Shown one piece after another: positions 7,798 through 14,856 of a DNA stretch of 64,000 nt. The stretch comes from Sporocytophaga sp. GTDB lineage: Bacteria; Bacteroidota; Bacteroidia; Cytophagales; Cytophagaceae. A program made the position numbers and the translations under genes. How positions within the stretch are numbered: position 1 is the stretch's first letter; every line of letters starts with the position of its first letter. The notes beneath the pieces are model-generated. The model did no database searches, was not told the DNA's origin, and saw nothing but the letters and a program-made list of their open reading frames with translations. Location of the stretch: positions 62,001-126,000 of the forward strand of contig NZ_JAGHZZ010000009.1 in NCBI RefSeq assembly GCF_017745095.1. Reading direction: 5' to 3'.

Positions 7798-10668
7798 ATG
7801 CCAGTGGAGCGAGTCAACGAAGTGAAAAAAACTAAAGAAACAACTTTTACAGATTCTACGGGATTTGAATACATCGAAGTTTTTGGTGCAAGAGAACATA
7901 ATCTCAAAAATATAGACCTTACCATTCCGAGAAATAAACTGGTAGTCATTACCGGAATAAGCGGAAGTGGTAAGTCAAGTCTTGCATTTGATACCATATA
8001 TGCCGAAGGTCAAAGACGATATATGGAGAGCTTCTCTACATATGCCAGGTCTTTTATCGGTGATATGGAAAGACCGGAAGTAGATAAAATTAATGGTCTA
8101 AGCCCGGTTATTTCTATCGAGCAAAAGACAACTTCCAAAAATCCTAGATCAACTGTCGGTACCGTTACTGAAATATATGACTTTATGCGTCTTCTCTATG
8201 CAAGAGCTTCTGACGCGTTTTCATATGTCACAGGAAATAAAATGGTGCGCCAGTCAGAAGATCAGATCCTGCAACATATCATAGACAATTTCAATGGTCA
8301 GAAACTGAATATCCTTGCCCCTGTGGTAAAAGGTAGAAAAGGTCACTATCGGGAACTTTTTCAGGAAATCAGAAAAATGGGCTTTACCAAAGTCAGGGTC
8401 GATGGTGAACTTATGGAGCTTGTTCCTAAAATGCAGGTAGACCGTTATAAGATTCACGATATCGAAATTGTAATAGATAGGGTGCTTGTAAGGGAAGAAG
8501 ACAGATTCAGAATTTCTCAGTCTGTTAAAACGGCAATGACGCATGGAAAAGGTATTATCATGCTTTTGCAGGAAACTAAAAATGCCCAAGCAAAATTTTA
8601 TTCCAAGTACCTGATGGATCCGGAATCAGGCATTTCTTATGATGAACCTGCTCCGAACATGTTTTCCTTCAATAGTCCCTATGGTGCTTGTCCTGTCTGC
8701 AATGGATTAGGTCAGGTAGAAGAAATAACGGAAGATGCGGTGATTCCTGATACCTCCCTTAGCATAAGCAGAGGTGCAATTGAACCACTGGGAGAATACC
8801 GTGATATATGGATCTTCAAACAGATCGAAGCTATCCTTAAAAAATATCAGCTAAATGTAAGTACTCCTGTTTCAAAAATTCCAAGAGATATACTGGACGT
8901 TATTTTATATGGAACGGAAGAAGCAGTGAGGATGAAAGCTTCATCGGGAAATGTATATAACTTTAAATTTGATGGTATCATCAACTTTATGAAGCAGCAG
9001 CAAGAGTATGGTTCTGAAAAGACACAGGACTGGCTGAGTGATTACACAACAGTTAATGTTTGCCCTGAATGCCATGGGGCAAGGCTTAAAAAGGAGTCTC
9101 TTCATTTTAAGATCAACGGTAAAAATATTTCTGAACTTGCCAGAATGGACATTTCTACTCTGGATACTTGGTTTACCAATCTTGATAAAAAACTTACCTC
9201 AAGACAAAAGCAAATCGCCGCAGAGGTTGTAAAAGAAATTAAAAAGAGAATAGGTTTTCTTGTAGATGTAGGATTGGATTATCTGATGTTGGACAGGCCT
9301 ATGAGAACTCTTTCCGGCGGGGAATCGCAGAGGATCAGACTTGCAACACAGATTGGAACTCAACTTGTAGGCGTACTCTATATTCTTGATGAGCCTAGTA
9401 TCGGTCTGCATCAGCGCGATAACGTGAAGTTGATAAGTGCTTTGAAAAATCTGAGAGATATCGGAAACTCTGTTCTTGTAGTAGAGCACGATAAAGATAT
9501 GATGCTGGAGTGCGATTACATACTTGATATAGGTCCGGGAGCTGGCCGTCATGGAGGAAATGTTGTAGCTTCCGGAACTCCTGATGAATTCCTTAAAAAA
9601 GATAGCTTAACAGCTAAATATCTGAAAGGCAAACTGAATATTGAAGTTCCGGCGAAAAGAAGGGATGGCTCTGGTGAGTACTTAAAATTACTTGGAGCAA
9701 AAGGGAATAACCTGAAGAATGTAAATCTAGAACTTCCGCTCGGTAAAATGATTTGTATTACCGGAGTATCAGGAAGTGGTAAATCTTCATTGATTCACGA
9801 TACATTGTTTCCTATACTAAACAAACATTTTTACAATTCAAGAAGAGAACCACTGACCTTTAAAAAGGTAGAAGGACTTGAACATCTTGATAAGGTAATT
9901 GAAGTAGATCAGTCTCCGATAGGAAGAACTCCAAGGTCAAACCCTGCAACATATACAGAAGTATTCACTGAAATAAGAAATCTTTTCTCTCAGCTTCCAG
10001 AGGCTAAAATCAGAGGATATAAGCCTGGCCGTTTTTCTTTCAATGTAAAGGGAGGTCGTTGTGAAACATGTGAAGGCGCAGGATTAAAGGTGATTGAGAT
10101 GGACTTCCTTCCGGATGTTCATGTTTTCTGTGAAACATGCAAAGGAAAAAGATATAATAGAGAAACTCTCGAAGTCAGATACAAAGGGAAATCCATTGCC
10201 GATGTACTTGAAATGACTGTTGAACAGGCAACAGAATTTTTCGAAAGCATTCCAAAGATTCATAGGAAAGTTCAAACACTGTTTGAAGTTGGTTTGGGAT
10301 ATATTACCCTTGGCCAGCATGCGACCACCTTATCAGGTGGAGAAGCACAAAGAGTAAAACTGGCAACAGAGCTTTCAAAAAAGGATACAGGTAAAACCTT
10401 ATATATTCTTGATGAGCCTACTACAGGTCTTCATTTCGAAGATATAAGGCACTTGCTGGATGTACTTAATAAACTTGCAGATAAAGGGAATACTGTCTTA
10501 ATCATTGAACATAACCTTGATGTTATAAAGGTTGCGGACCATATTATTGATCTTGGTCCTGAAGGTGGAGCCGGAGGAGGTGAAATATTAGTACAGGGAA
10601 CTCCAGAATTAGTTGCCAAGGATAAAAGAAGCTATACAGCGAAATTTTTAAAGGAAGAACTTAAATAG
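7798..10668 (+). CDS. uvrA: UvrA, excinuclease ABC subunit A
   Basis: UvrA is the damage-sensing ATPase of nucleotide excision repair and loads UvrB on lesions. The 956-residue protein has the standard double ABC arrangement: Walker A GISGSGKSS near 54, zinc-module CxxC pairs (CPVCNG, CPECHG), the first signature LSGGESQR and DEPSIGLH, then a second Walker A GVSGSGKSS, a second zinc module (CETCEG, CETCKG), the second signature LSGGEAQR and DEPTTGLH. ATG at 7798 gives a normal N-terminus. The last codons and the TAG stop form part of the terminator hairpin (10653-10675). The final 45 bp are also the start of a tandem duplication. uvrC lies about 37 kb away in the window. Confidence 0.98.
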   Translation: MPVERVNEVKKTKETTFTDSTGFEYIEVFGAREHNLKNIDLTIPRNKLVVITGISGSGKSSLAFDTIYAEGQRRYMESFSTYARSFIGDMERPEVDKINGLSPVISIEQKTTSKNPRSTVGTVTEIYDFMRLLYARASDAFSYVTGNKMVRQSEDQILQHIIDNFNGQKLNILAPVVKGRKGHYRELFQEIRKMGFTKVRVDGELMELVPKMQVDRYKIHDIEIVIDRVLVREEDRFRISQSVKTAMTHGKGIIMLLQETKNAQAKFYSKYLMDPESGISYDEPAPNMFSFNSPYGACPVCNGLGQVEEITEDAVIPDTSLSISRGAIEPLGEYRDIWIFKQIEAILKKYQLNVSTPVSKIPRDILDVILYGTEEAVRMKASSGNVYNFKFDGIINFMKQQQEYGSEKTQDWLSDYTTVNVCPECHGARLKKESLHFKINGKNISELARMDISTLDTWFTNLDKKLTSRQKQIAAEVVKEIKKRIGFLVDVGLDYLMLDRPMRTLSGGESQRIRLATQIGTQLVGVLYILDEPSIGLHQRDNVKLISALKNLRDIGNSVLVVEHDKDMMLECDYILDIGPGAGRHGGNVVASGTPDEFLKKDSLTAKYLKGKLNIEVPAKRRDGSGEYLKLLGAKGNNLKNVNLELPLGKMICITGVSGSGKSSLIHDTLFPILNKHFYNSRREPLTFKKVEGLEHLDKVIEVDQSPIGRTPRSNPATYTEVFTEIRNLFSQLPEAKIRGYKPGRFSFNVKGGRCETCEGAGLKVIEMDFLPDVHVFCETCKGKRYNRETLEVRYKGKSIADVLEMTVEQATEFFESIPKIHRKVQTLFEVGLGYITLGQHATTLSGGEAQRVKLATELSKKDTGKTLYILDEPTTGLHFEDIRHLLDVLNKLADKGNTVLIIEHNLDVIKVADHIIDLGPEGGAGGGEILVQGTPELVAKDKRSYTAKFLKEELK

Positions 10669-10780
10669 TTCTTCCTTTTCTTTTTATGAAATTCTCTTAT
10701 TCCCTTGTTGACCTTTGCTTAAAGGTTCCCATTGCAATTATTTGTGCATTTAGTTGCTGTTGCTCCAAGCTGTTGCTGTT
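10624..10780 (+). repeat. Tandem duplication, unit 1 (uvrA 3' end plus spacer)
   Basis: This 157-bp unit begins with AAAAGAAGCTATACAGCG inside the last codons of uvrA and ends before the same sequence recurs at 10781. It includes the terminator and a T-rich spacer with TTGCTTAAAGGTTCC and TTGCTGTTGCTCC. The second unit has drifted more in the spacer than in the coding-derived first 36 bp. Confidence 0.85.
10653..10684 (+). terminator. uvrA terminator overlapping its stop codon
   Basis: GGAAGAACT (10653-10661) pairs perfectly with AGTTCTTCC (10667-10675) around TAAAT, followed by a T-rich tract. The uvrA stop TAG (10666-10668) lies in the loop and the 3' arm, so the last three sense codons are part of the stem. 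Confidence 0.88.
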
Positions 10781-10945
10781 AAAAGAAGCTATACAGCGAA
10801 ATTTTTAAAGGAAGAAATAGTTCTTTCCATTTCTCTTAGGAAATTCTCCTTTTTCTTATTGGATTATATGTTATTGCCCTTTGCTTAAAGGTTCCTATTG
10901 CAATGATTTGTGCAATTAGTTGCTGTTGCTCCCAACTCTTGCTGT
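10781..10945 (+). repeat. Tandem duplication, unit 2 (decayed copy of the uvrA tail)
   Basis: This unit starts with 36 bp identical to the uvrA 3' coding end (codons for KRSYTAKFLKEE). It then diverges by small indels and substitutions and shares with unit 1 the blocks CCTTTGCTTAAAGGTTCC, ATTGCAAT and TTAGTTGCTGTTGCTCC. The terminator copy is imperfect (GGAAGAA / TTCTTTCC). It carries no gene. Most of the non-coding gap between uvrA and the NADH dehydrogenase gene is this duplication; 10946-11067 shows only an AGGA-type ribosome site near 11056. Confidence 0.85.
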
Positions 10946-11067
10946 CCCTGGGGGAACATTAGCCATTTCCATACGGTTCTTCTTAAAGATAATGGCACTA
11001 AGATATGGACTTTATTCAACAGCCGGAGAGAGGTAAGGGTGATCCTTCTGAAAAAAGGATTCAATTT

Positions 11068-12399
11068 ATGAACATTCCTAACACTACTAAGCCCAGACTT
11101 GTAGTGATAGGAGGTGGATTTGGGGGAATTGAGCTTATTAAGGAACTAAAGTATTCAGGAAAGTTCCAGATCGTACTTCTGGACAGACATAATTATCACA
11201 CCTTTCAACCTTTATTATACCAGGTGGCTACAGCCGGCCTTGAACCGGATTCTATCGCTTCGCCATTGAGGAAAGTATTTAAGGGATATGACGATTTCTA
11301 TTTCAGACTAACTGAAGTAGAAAGAATTAATCCTGAAAAGAATTGCATAGAAACATCCATTGGTCATCTCAAATATGATTATTTGGTTATTGCGACTGGA
11401 TCAAAGACCAATTACTATGGAATGGAGGATTTTAAGGCATTGTCTATGCCTATGAAAAAAGTTTCCGAAGCTCTTGATTTGAGAAGCAAGATCCTGCAGA
11501 ACTATGAAAAGGCTTTGCTAATAGATGATCCAAAAGAATTTAGCAGTTTGGTTGATATTGTAATTGTTGGCGGCGGTCCTACAGGTGTTGAGTTAGCCGG
11601 TGCTCTTTCAGAATTAAGAAAGTATGTCTTACCAAAGGACATTCCGGAACTAGATTTTTCAAAAATGAATATTCACCTCGTTGAAGCTGGCCCAAGACTA
11701 TTGTTTGGTATGTCAGATAATGCAGGAGAAAAGTCATTGAAATACTTGAGAGATTTGGGAATTATAGTTCATCTAAACTCAGCAGTTAAATCTTTTGATG
11801 GTTTTAATGTAAAGCTGCAGAATGGTTCTGAAATTCTCTCCGAGACAGTTATATGGGCTGCAGGAGTGACAGGTAATGGCCTTGATGGTTTAAATCCTGA
11901 AGTTGTAAAGGCTGGGCGTTATTCTGTGGATACATATAACAGAATTTTAGGATATGAGAACATAATGGCTATCGGTGATGTGGCTTTGATGATCAAGGAA
12001 AAAAATCCTAAAGGGTATCCTATGCTGGCCCAGGTAGCTATTCAACAAGGTAAACTTGCAGCGAAAAACTTGCAGACAATACTAAAAGGTGGTGTTTTAA
12101 AACCATTCGAATATAACGACAAAGGAAGCATGGCTACAGTAGGAAGAAATAAAGCGGTAGTTGATCTTCAGAATTTTAAATTCTCAGGAATATTTGCCTG
12201 GTTTGTCTGGATGTTTGTGCACTTGCTTTTTCTGATTGGTTTCAGAAATAAAGTGACAACATTTGTAAACTGGATCTGGAACTATTTTACCTTTGACAGG
12301 GCCACAAGGTTGATCATAAGGCCATGGTCCCGATCGGCCTGTGTACGGGAGTTTAAGGAAGAAAAAGCATATGTTGAAAAACAGAGAGGCAAAAGTTAA
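11068..12399 (+). CDS. ndh: Type II NADH:quinone dehydrogenase (NDH-2)
   Basis: This is a single-subunit, non-proton-pumping flavoprotein that passes electrons from NADH to quinone at the inner face of the membrane. The FAD-binding GGGFGG motif lies about a dozen residues from the start, the NADH-binding motif is IVGGGPTGVELAG, and a conserved AIGDVA segment follows. A hydrophobic C-terminal region (FAWFVWMFVHLLFLIGF) provides membrane attachment. An open frame begins at 11005. I prefer ATG 11068 because an AGGA sequence sits 8 bp upstream and the protein then starts MNIPNTTKPR, as expected for a Rossmann-first flavoprotein. The last codons overlap a hairpin shared with the convergent gene. 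Confidence 0.92.
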   Translation: MNIPNTTKPRLVVIGGGFGGIELIKELKYSGKFQIVLLDRHNYHTFQPLLYQVATAGLEPDSIASPLRKVFKGYDDFYFRLTEVERINPEKNCIETSIGHLKYDYLVIATGSKTNYYGMEDFKALSMPMKKVSEALDLRSKILQNYEKALLIDDPKEFSSLVDIVIVGGGPTGVELAGALSELRKYVLPKDIPELDFSKMNIHLVEAGPRLLFGMSDNAGEKSLKYLRDLGIIVHLNSAVKSFDGFNVKLQNGSEILSETVIWAAGVTGNGLDGLNPEVVKAGRYSVDTYNRILGYENIMAIGDVALMIKEKNPKGYPMLAQVAIQQGKLAAKNLQTILKGGVLKPFEYNDKGSMATVGRNKAVVDLQNFKFSGIFAWFVWMFVHLLFLIGFRNKVTTFVNWIWNYFTFDRATRLIIRPWSRSACVREFKEEKAYVEKQRGKS

Positions 12400-12414
12400 G
12401 AACTTTTGCCTCTT
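12384..12414. terminator. Hairpin shared by two convergent genes, containing both stop codons
   Basis: GAGGCAAAAGTT (12386-12397) pairs perfectly with AACTTTTGCCTC (12401-12412) around AAG, and the stem extends by two more pairs. The TAA of ndh (12397-12399) and the TAA of the minus-strand gene (12396-12398) both lie at the loop. On the minus strand a T5 run follows closely; on the plus strand there is no clear U-tract. Confidence 0.75.
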
Positions 12415-12734
12415 CTACATTCGTCTACTCTTTCGTTGAAGCGCTGTCTCCAATTATCCCCATACATTCTTTTTAATTTCTTATCTGTCTTCTTATTATT
12501 TCTGGCTAAAGCCTTTTCCACTTTTTTATTTACAACGCAGCCTAAGTCCCTCGTTTTGAAAAAGAAAAGCTCTTCTGTTTTGGATGTACACGCATCATAA
12601 CTTACATGATTCGGGTCGCAATAATAAAATTCCAGATTCGTTTTCTGTTTTCTTTCAATGGTTTGCGCAAATGACAGATGCATTATTGCAAACATTGGAA
12701 TTAGTGTTAATAATCTTTTCATAGGATTATTCAT
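12396..12734 (-). CDS. Small secreted protein with four cysteines, function unknown
   Basis: This 112-residue protein has a signal peptide ending in SFAQ. The second Met (residue 5) gives the more typical start, MKRLLTLIPM. The mature part of about 88 residues contains four Cys (YYCD, DACT, LGCV, DECR), enough for two disulfides, and a basic region (KALARNNKKTDKKLKRMYG). No family is recognised. It is tail-to-tail with ndh with a 4-bp overlap, and divergent from the coiled-coil protein gene across a 216-bp region carrying the phased TTTTAA array. It could be a periplasmic or secreted binding protein. Confidence 0.7.
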   Translation of the reverse strand: MNNPMKRLLTLIPMFAIMHLSFAQTIERKQKTNLEFYYCDPNHVSYDACTSKTEELFFFKTRDLGCVVNKKVEKALARNNKKTDKKLKRMYGDNWRQRFNERVDECRRGKSS

Positions 12735-12778
12735 TTATTAAAACAACTGTTAAAAATCTTAAACTGTTAATTGTGCTC

Positions 12779-12836
12779 TTTTAATCTCATTTTAAGGTTT
12801 TTTTAACGCTATTTTAAACCACATAAATTTTCTTTG
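12779..12836 (+). promoter_or_regulatory. Four TTTTAA boxes at 11-bp spacing plus a -7-like element
   Basis: TTTTAA occurs at 12779, 12790, 12801 and 12812, each exactly 11 bp apart, so all lie on one face of the helix. Seventeen bp after the start of the last box is TTTCTTTG (12829-12836), one base off the Bacteroidetes -7 consensus TAnnTTTG. Direct repeats at 11 bp that replace the -33/-35 element are typical of PhoB/OmpR-type activators. The gene served would be the coiled-coil protein at 12951. Confidence 0.6.
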
Positions 12837-12950
12837 AATTATAAAAAAACAACTGATTATTTGAATATACCTCTACTGATTTTAAATGTGTTACAGTTCT
12901 CCTGCACAATTATCATCTCCAATCTTAAAACACATTAAATACAGGGTATT

Positions 12951-13892
12951 ATGACATCGTCACAAAACGAAAACAAAAACAAAAAAAATCAGGTAATTGC
13001 ATTTGCTGCAACCGGAGCCATCATGACCGGATTGTTTGCCGGAAGTACAGTTCTTTATGTAGATAATGGTCAGCTGAAAGCAGAGAATGCTGAAAAGGTT
13101 CAACAGATTGAAAGCCTTGAAACAATAGGTAAAAAACTGAAAAGTGACCTCCAGCAAATTAATGAAGAGCTCTCTTCAATGCAGGGAAGAAATAAAGAAT
13201 TGGATCGTTTGCTGGCTTCTGCAAAGGATGATATTAATGGAAAGTCAAAGAAGATTACCTTACTTATAAAAGATAATGCATCTCTTAAGAAGGTGCAAAA
13301 GCAAGTTGCTGAACTCAAAAAGGTTAAATCAGGTTACTTTAACAAGATCAAGGAACTGGAAGAGCGCTTAGGCCTTCTTACCAGTCAGAATGATGAATTA
13401 AGAAGAGATAACGAAAGCCTTCAGGATAAATTGGATGACCTTTCTGCAAGATATTCCGAAATGGAAAGAAAGGTTGAAATTGCTTCTGTGTTAAGAGTTG
13501 AAAAAGCGACTACTTTAGGATTCAAAAAAATTAAATCAGGTAAGCTTGTTAAAAATAGTAATGCTGGTAAAGTAGACAGACTTACATTTTCTTTTGACCT
13601 GGTTGAAAACAAAGTAGCAGAGAAAGGAACAAAAACAATTTATGCAAGAGTAATAAATCCAAAGGGAGAAACACTTCCTGCTCCTGCATCAGAGTCCGGT
13701 ACTTTCAATAATTCAGATAACAATATAAGTTTGCCTTACAGTGTTTCAAAAGAGGTAAACTATAACAATGAGAATCTGAAAGTAGAGATGTCCTATGATT
13801 TTGCAGAAGATAAGAATGCAAAAGGTTTATATAAAGTAGAGTTTTACTGCGATGGATTCTATTGCGGATCTTCTCAGATAAGACTTAAATAA
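12951..13892 (+). CDS. Membrane-anchored coiled-coil protein with C-terminal beta domain
   Basis: This is a 313-residue protein. A polar Asn/Lys-rich N-terminus (residues 2-14) precedes one membrane helix (about 15-37), then a long coiled coil (about 38-180; heptads rich in Leu, Lys, Glu, Ser). A C-terminal beta-rich domain (about 185-313) includes VDRLTFSFDLVENKVAEKG and YARVINPKGETLP and ends with a close Cys pair (FYCDGFYCGSS). It resembles an uncharacterised Bacteroidetes protein type that I cannot name with confidence. It is preceded by the phased TTTTAA array and followed by a terminator, so it is a single-gene unit possibly controlled by the adjacent two-component system. Confidence 0.75.
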   Translation: MTSSQNENKNKKNQVIAFAATGAIMTGLFAGSTVLYVDNGQLKAENAEKVQQIESLETIGKKLKSDLQQINEELSSMQGRNKELDRLLASAKDDINGKSKKITLLIKDNASLKKVQKQVAELKKVKSGYFNKIKELEERLGLLTSQNDELRRDNESLQDKLDDLSARYSEMERKVEIASVLRVEKATTLGFKKIKSGKLVKNSNAGKVDRLTFSFDLVENKVAEKGTKTIYARVINPKGETLPAPASESGTFNNSDNNISLPYSVSKEVNYNNENLKVEMSYDFAEDKNAKGLYKVEFYCDGFYCGSSQIRLK

Positions 13893-14110
13893 GCTTAAAG
13901 CAGAAAGTTTAAAGCTTAGAGTAATTTGCAGCTTTAAGGATACTAGATCTGTTATCTTCTATTAATCAAATCTCGTAGTGTTGATATTGTCAACATAGGT
14001 AATAGCCCTACGGATTGATTGGTTATCGAAAATAACATGTAGATATTTCTTTGAGTTTTAAAGTAATATTACTTTAAACTTTAAGCTTTTAACTTTCAAC
14101 TTTAAATAGT
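13893..14110. repeat. Structured intergenic sequence with inverted repeats, REP-like
   Basis: AGCTTAAAG and AAGTTTAAAG blocks at about 13893-13915 are the inverse of ACTTTAAACTTTAAGCT near 14071-14087. Between them are nested hairpins: CGTAG (13974-13978) with CTACG (14008-14012), enclosing GTTGA/TCAAC (13980-13984/13990-13994), and then GTTAT/ATAAC (14022-14026/14032-14036). The pattern suggests a dispersed palindromic element but no second copy is in the window. Confidence 0.4.
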
Positions 14111-14126
14111 ATAATTTAATTTAAAA

Positions 14127-14167
14127 AAGGCAGTACATTTATATCAATTGTACTGCCTTATTCTTTT
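14127..14167 (+). terminator. Rho-independent terminator before the response-regulator gene
   Basis: AAGGCAGTACA (14127-14137) pairs with TGTACTGCCTT (14149-14159), followed by TTCTTTTT. It ends the transcript from the coiled-coil gene, and because it lies only 7 bp before the ATG of the regulator gene it may also attenuate read-through into it. Confidence 0.85.
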
Positions 14168-14173
14168 TGACTT

Positions 14174-14854
14174 ATGAAAATACTTTTGGTTGAAGATGAA
14201 ATAAAAGTGGCATCCTTTATAAAAAAGGGGCTTGAGGAGCAATTGCATGAAGTGACGGTTGCGTATGACGGATATACCGGTAAACAGATGGCTCTGTCTA
14301 ATCCTTATGAGCTATTTATTCTGGATATCAATTTACCGCAGATAAATGGCATACAACTTTGCAAAGATCTCAGAGCGGCGAATATACAGGCTCCTATTTT
14401 GTTGCTAACGGCTTTGGGTACAACAGAAAATAAAGTCACGGGATTGGATGCAGGTGCTGACGACTATCTGGTAAAACCATTTGAATTCCCTGAACTGCTT
14501 GCCCGTCTCAGAGCCCTTTCAAGGAGAACCACTTTACAGAATTCTCCCGGAACCAAGTATAAAATTGCTGATCTGGAAATGGATACTGATACAAAAACGG
14601 TTATCAGATCCGGAAAGAAAATAGATCTCACGGCAAAGGAATTTTCTTTACTCGAATATCTTTTGAAGAATAAAGGAAGAGTTATTTCCAGAGTGGATAT
14701 CGCGGAAAAAGTATGGGAAATCTCATTCGATACAGGCACCAATGTTATCGATGTTTATATCAACTTTTTAAGAAAGAAAATAGACAAAGACTTTTCTCCT
14801 AAACTTATTCATACTTTGGTAGGTATGGGTTATGTTTTAAAAGTAGAAGATTGA
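14174..14854 (+). CDS. OmpR/PhoB-family response regulator
   Basis: This 226-residue regulator has a receiver domain (1-120) with acidic pocket EDE at 7-9, phosphoacceptor Asp51 (LFILD) and the conserved Lys in LVKPFE. Its winged-helix DNA-binding domain (about 130-226) ends GMGYVLK. It overlaps or nearly abuts the sensor-kinase gene, so they form one two-component system. The downstream CzcCBA-type operon suggests a CusR/CzcR-like role in sensing periplasmic metal. The likely operators are the 11-bp-spaced TTTTAA boxes on either side of this gene pair, which is an inference from position and spacing. Confidence 0.95.
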   Translation: MKILLVEDEIKVASFIKKGLEEQLHEVTVAYDGYTGKQMALSNPYELFILDINLPQINGIQLCKDLRAANIQAPILLLTALGTTENKVTGLDAGADDYLVKPFEFPELLARLRALSRRTTLQNSPGTKYKIADLEMDTDTKTVIRSGKKIDLTAKEFSLLEYLLKNKGRVISRVDIAEKVWEISFDTGTNVIDVYINFLRKKIDKDFSPKLIHTLVGMGYVLKVED

Positions 14855-14856
14855 TT

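Noticed and set aside
8254-8589. Antisense open frame of 111 codons inside uvrA
   Set aside because: It is an antisense shadow of a strongly conserved gene with no start context or protein-like pattern.
10781-10945. Second, truncated uvrA pseudogene
   Set aside because: Only 36 bp of coding sequence are repeated, directly joined to spacer DNA; this is a local tandem duplication, not a gene remnant.
11005-11067. Longer N-terminus of the NADH dehydrogenase (start 11005)
   Set aside because: The added residues are polar and unlike any family N-terminus, while ATG 11068 has an AGGA site and puts the FAD motif at the normal place.
12779-12817. Short periodic TTTTAA repeats considered as a CRISPR array or microsatellite
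   Set aside because: The unit is only 6 conserved bases at 11-bp steps with variable 5-bp spacers, far too short for CRISPR, and no cas gene is present. It fits a regulatory array.
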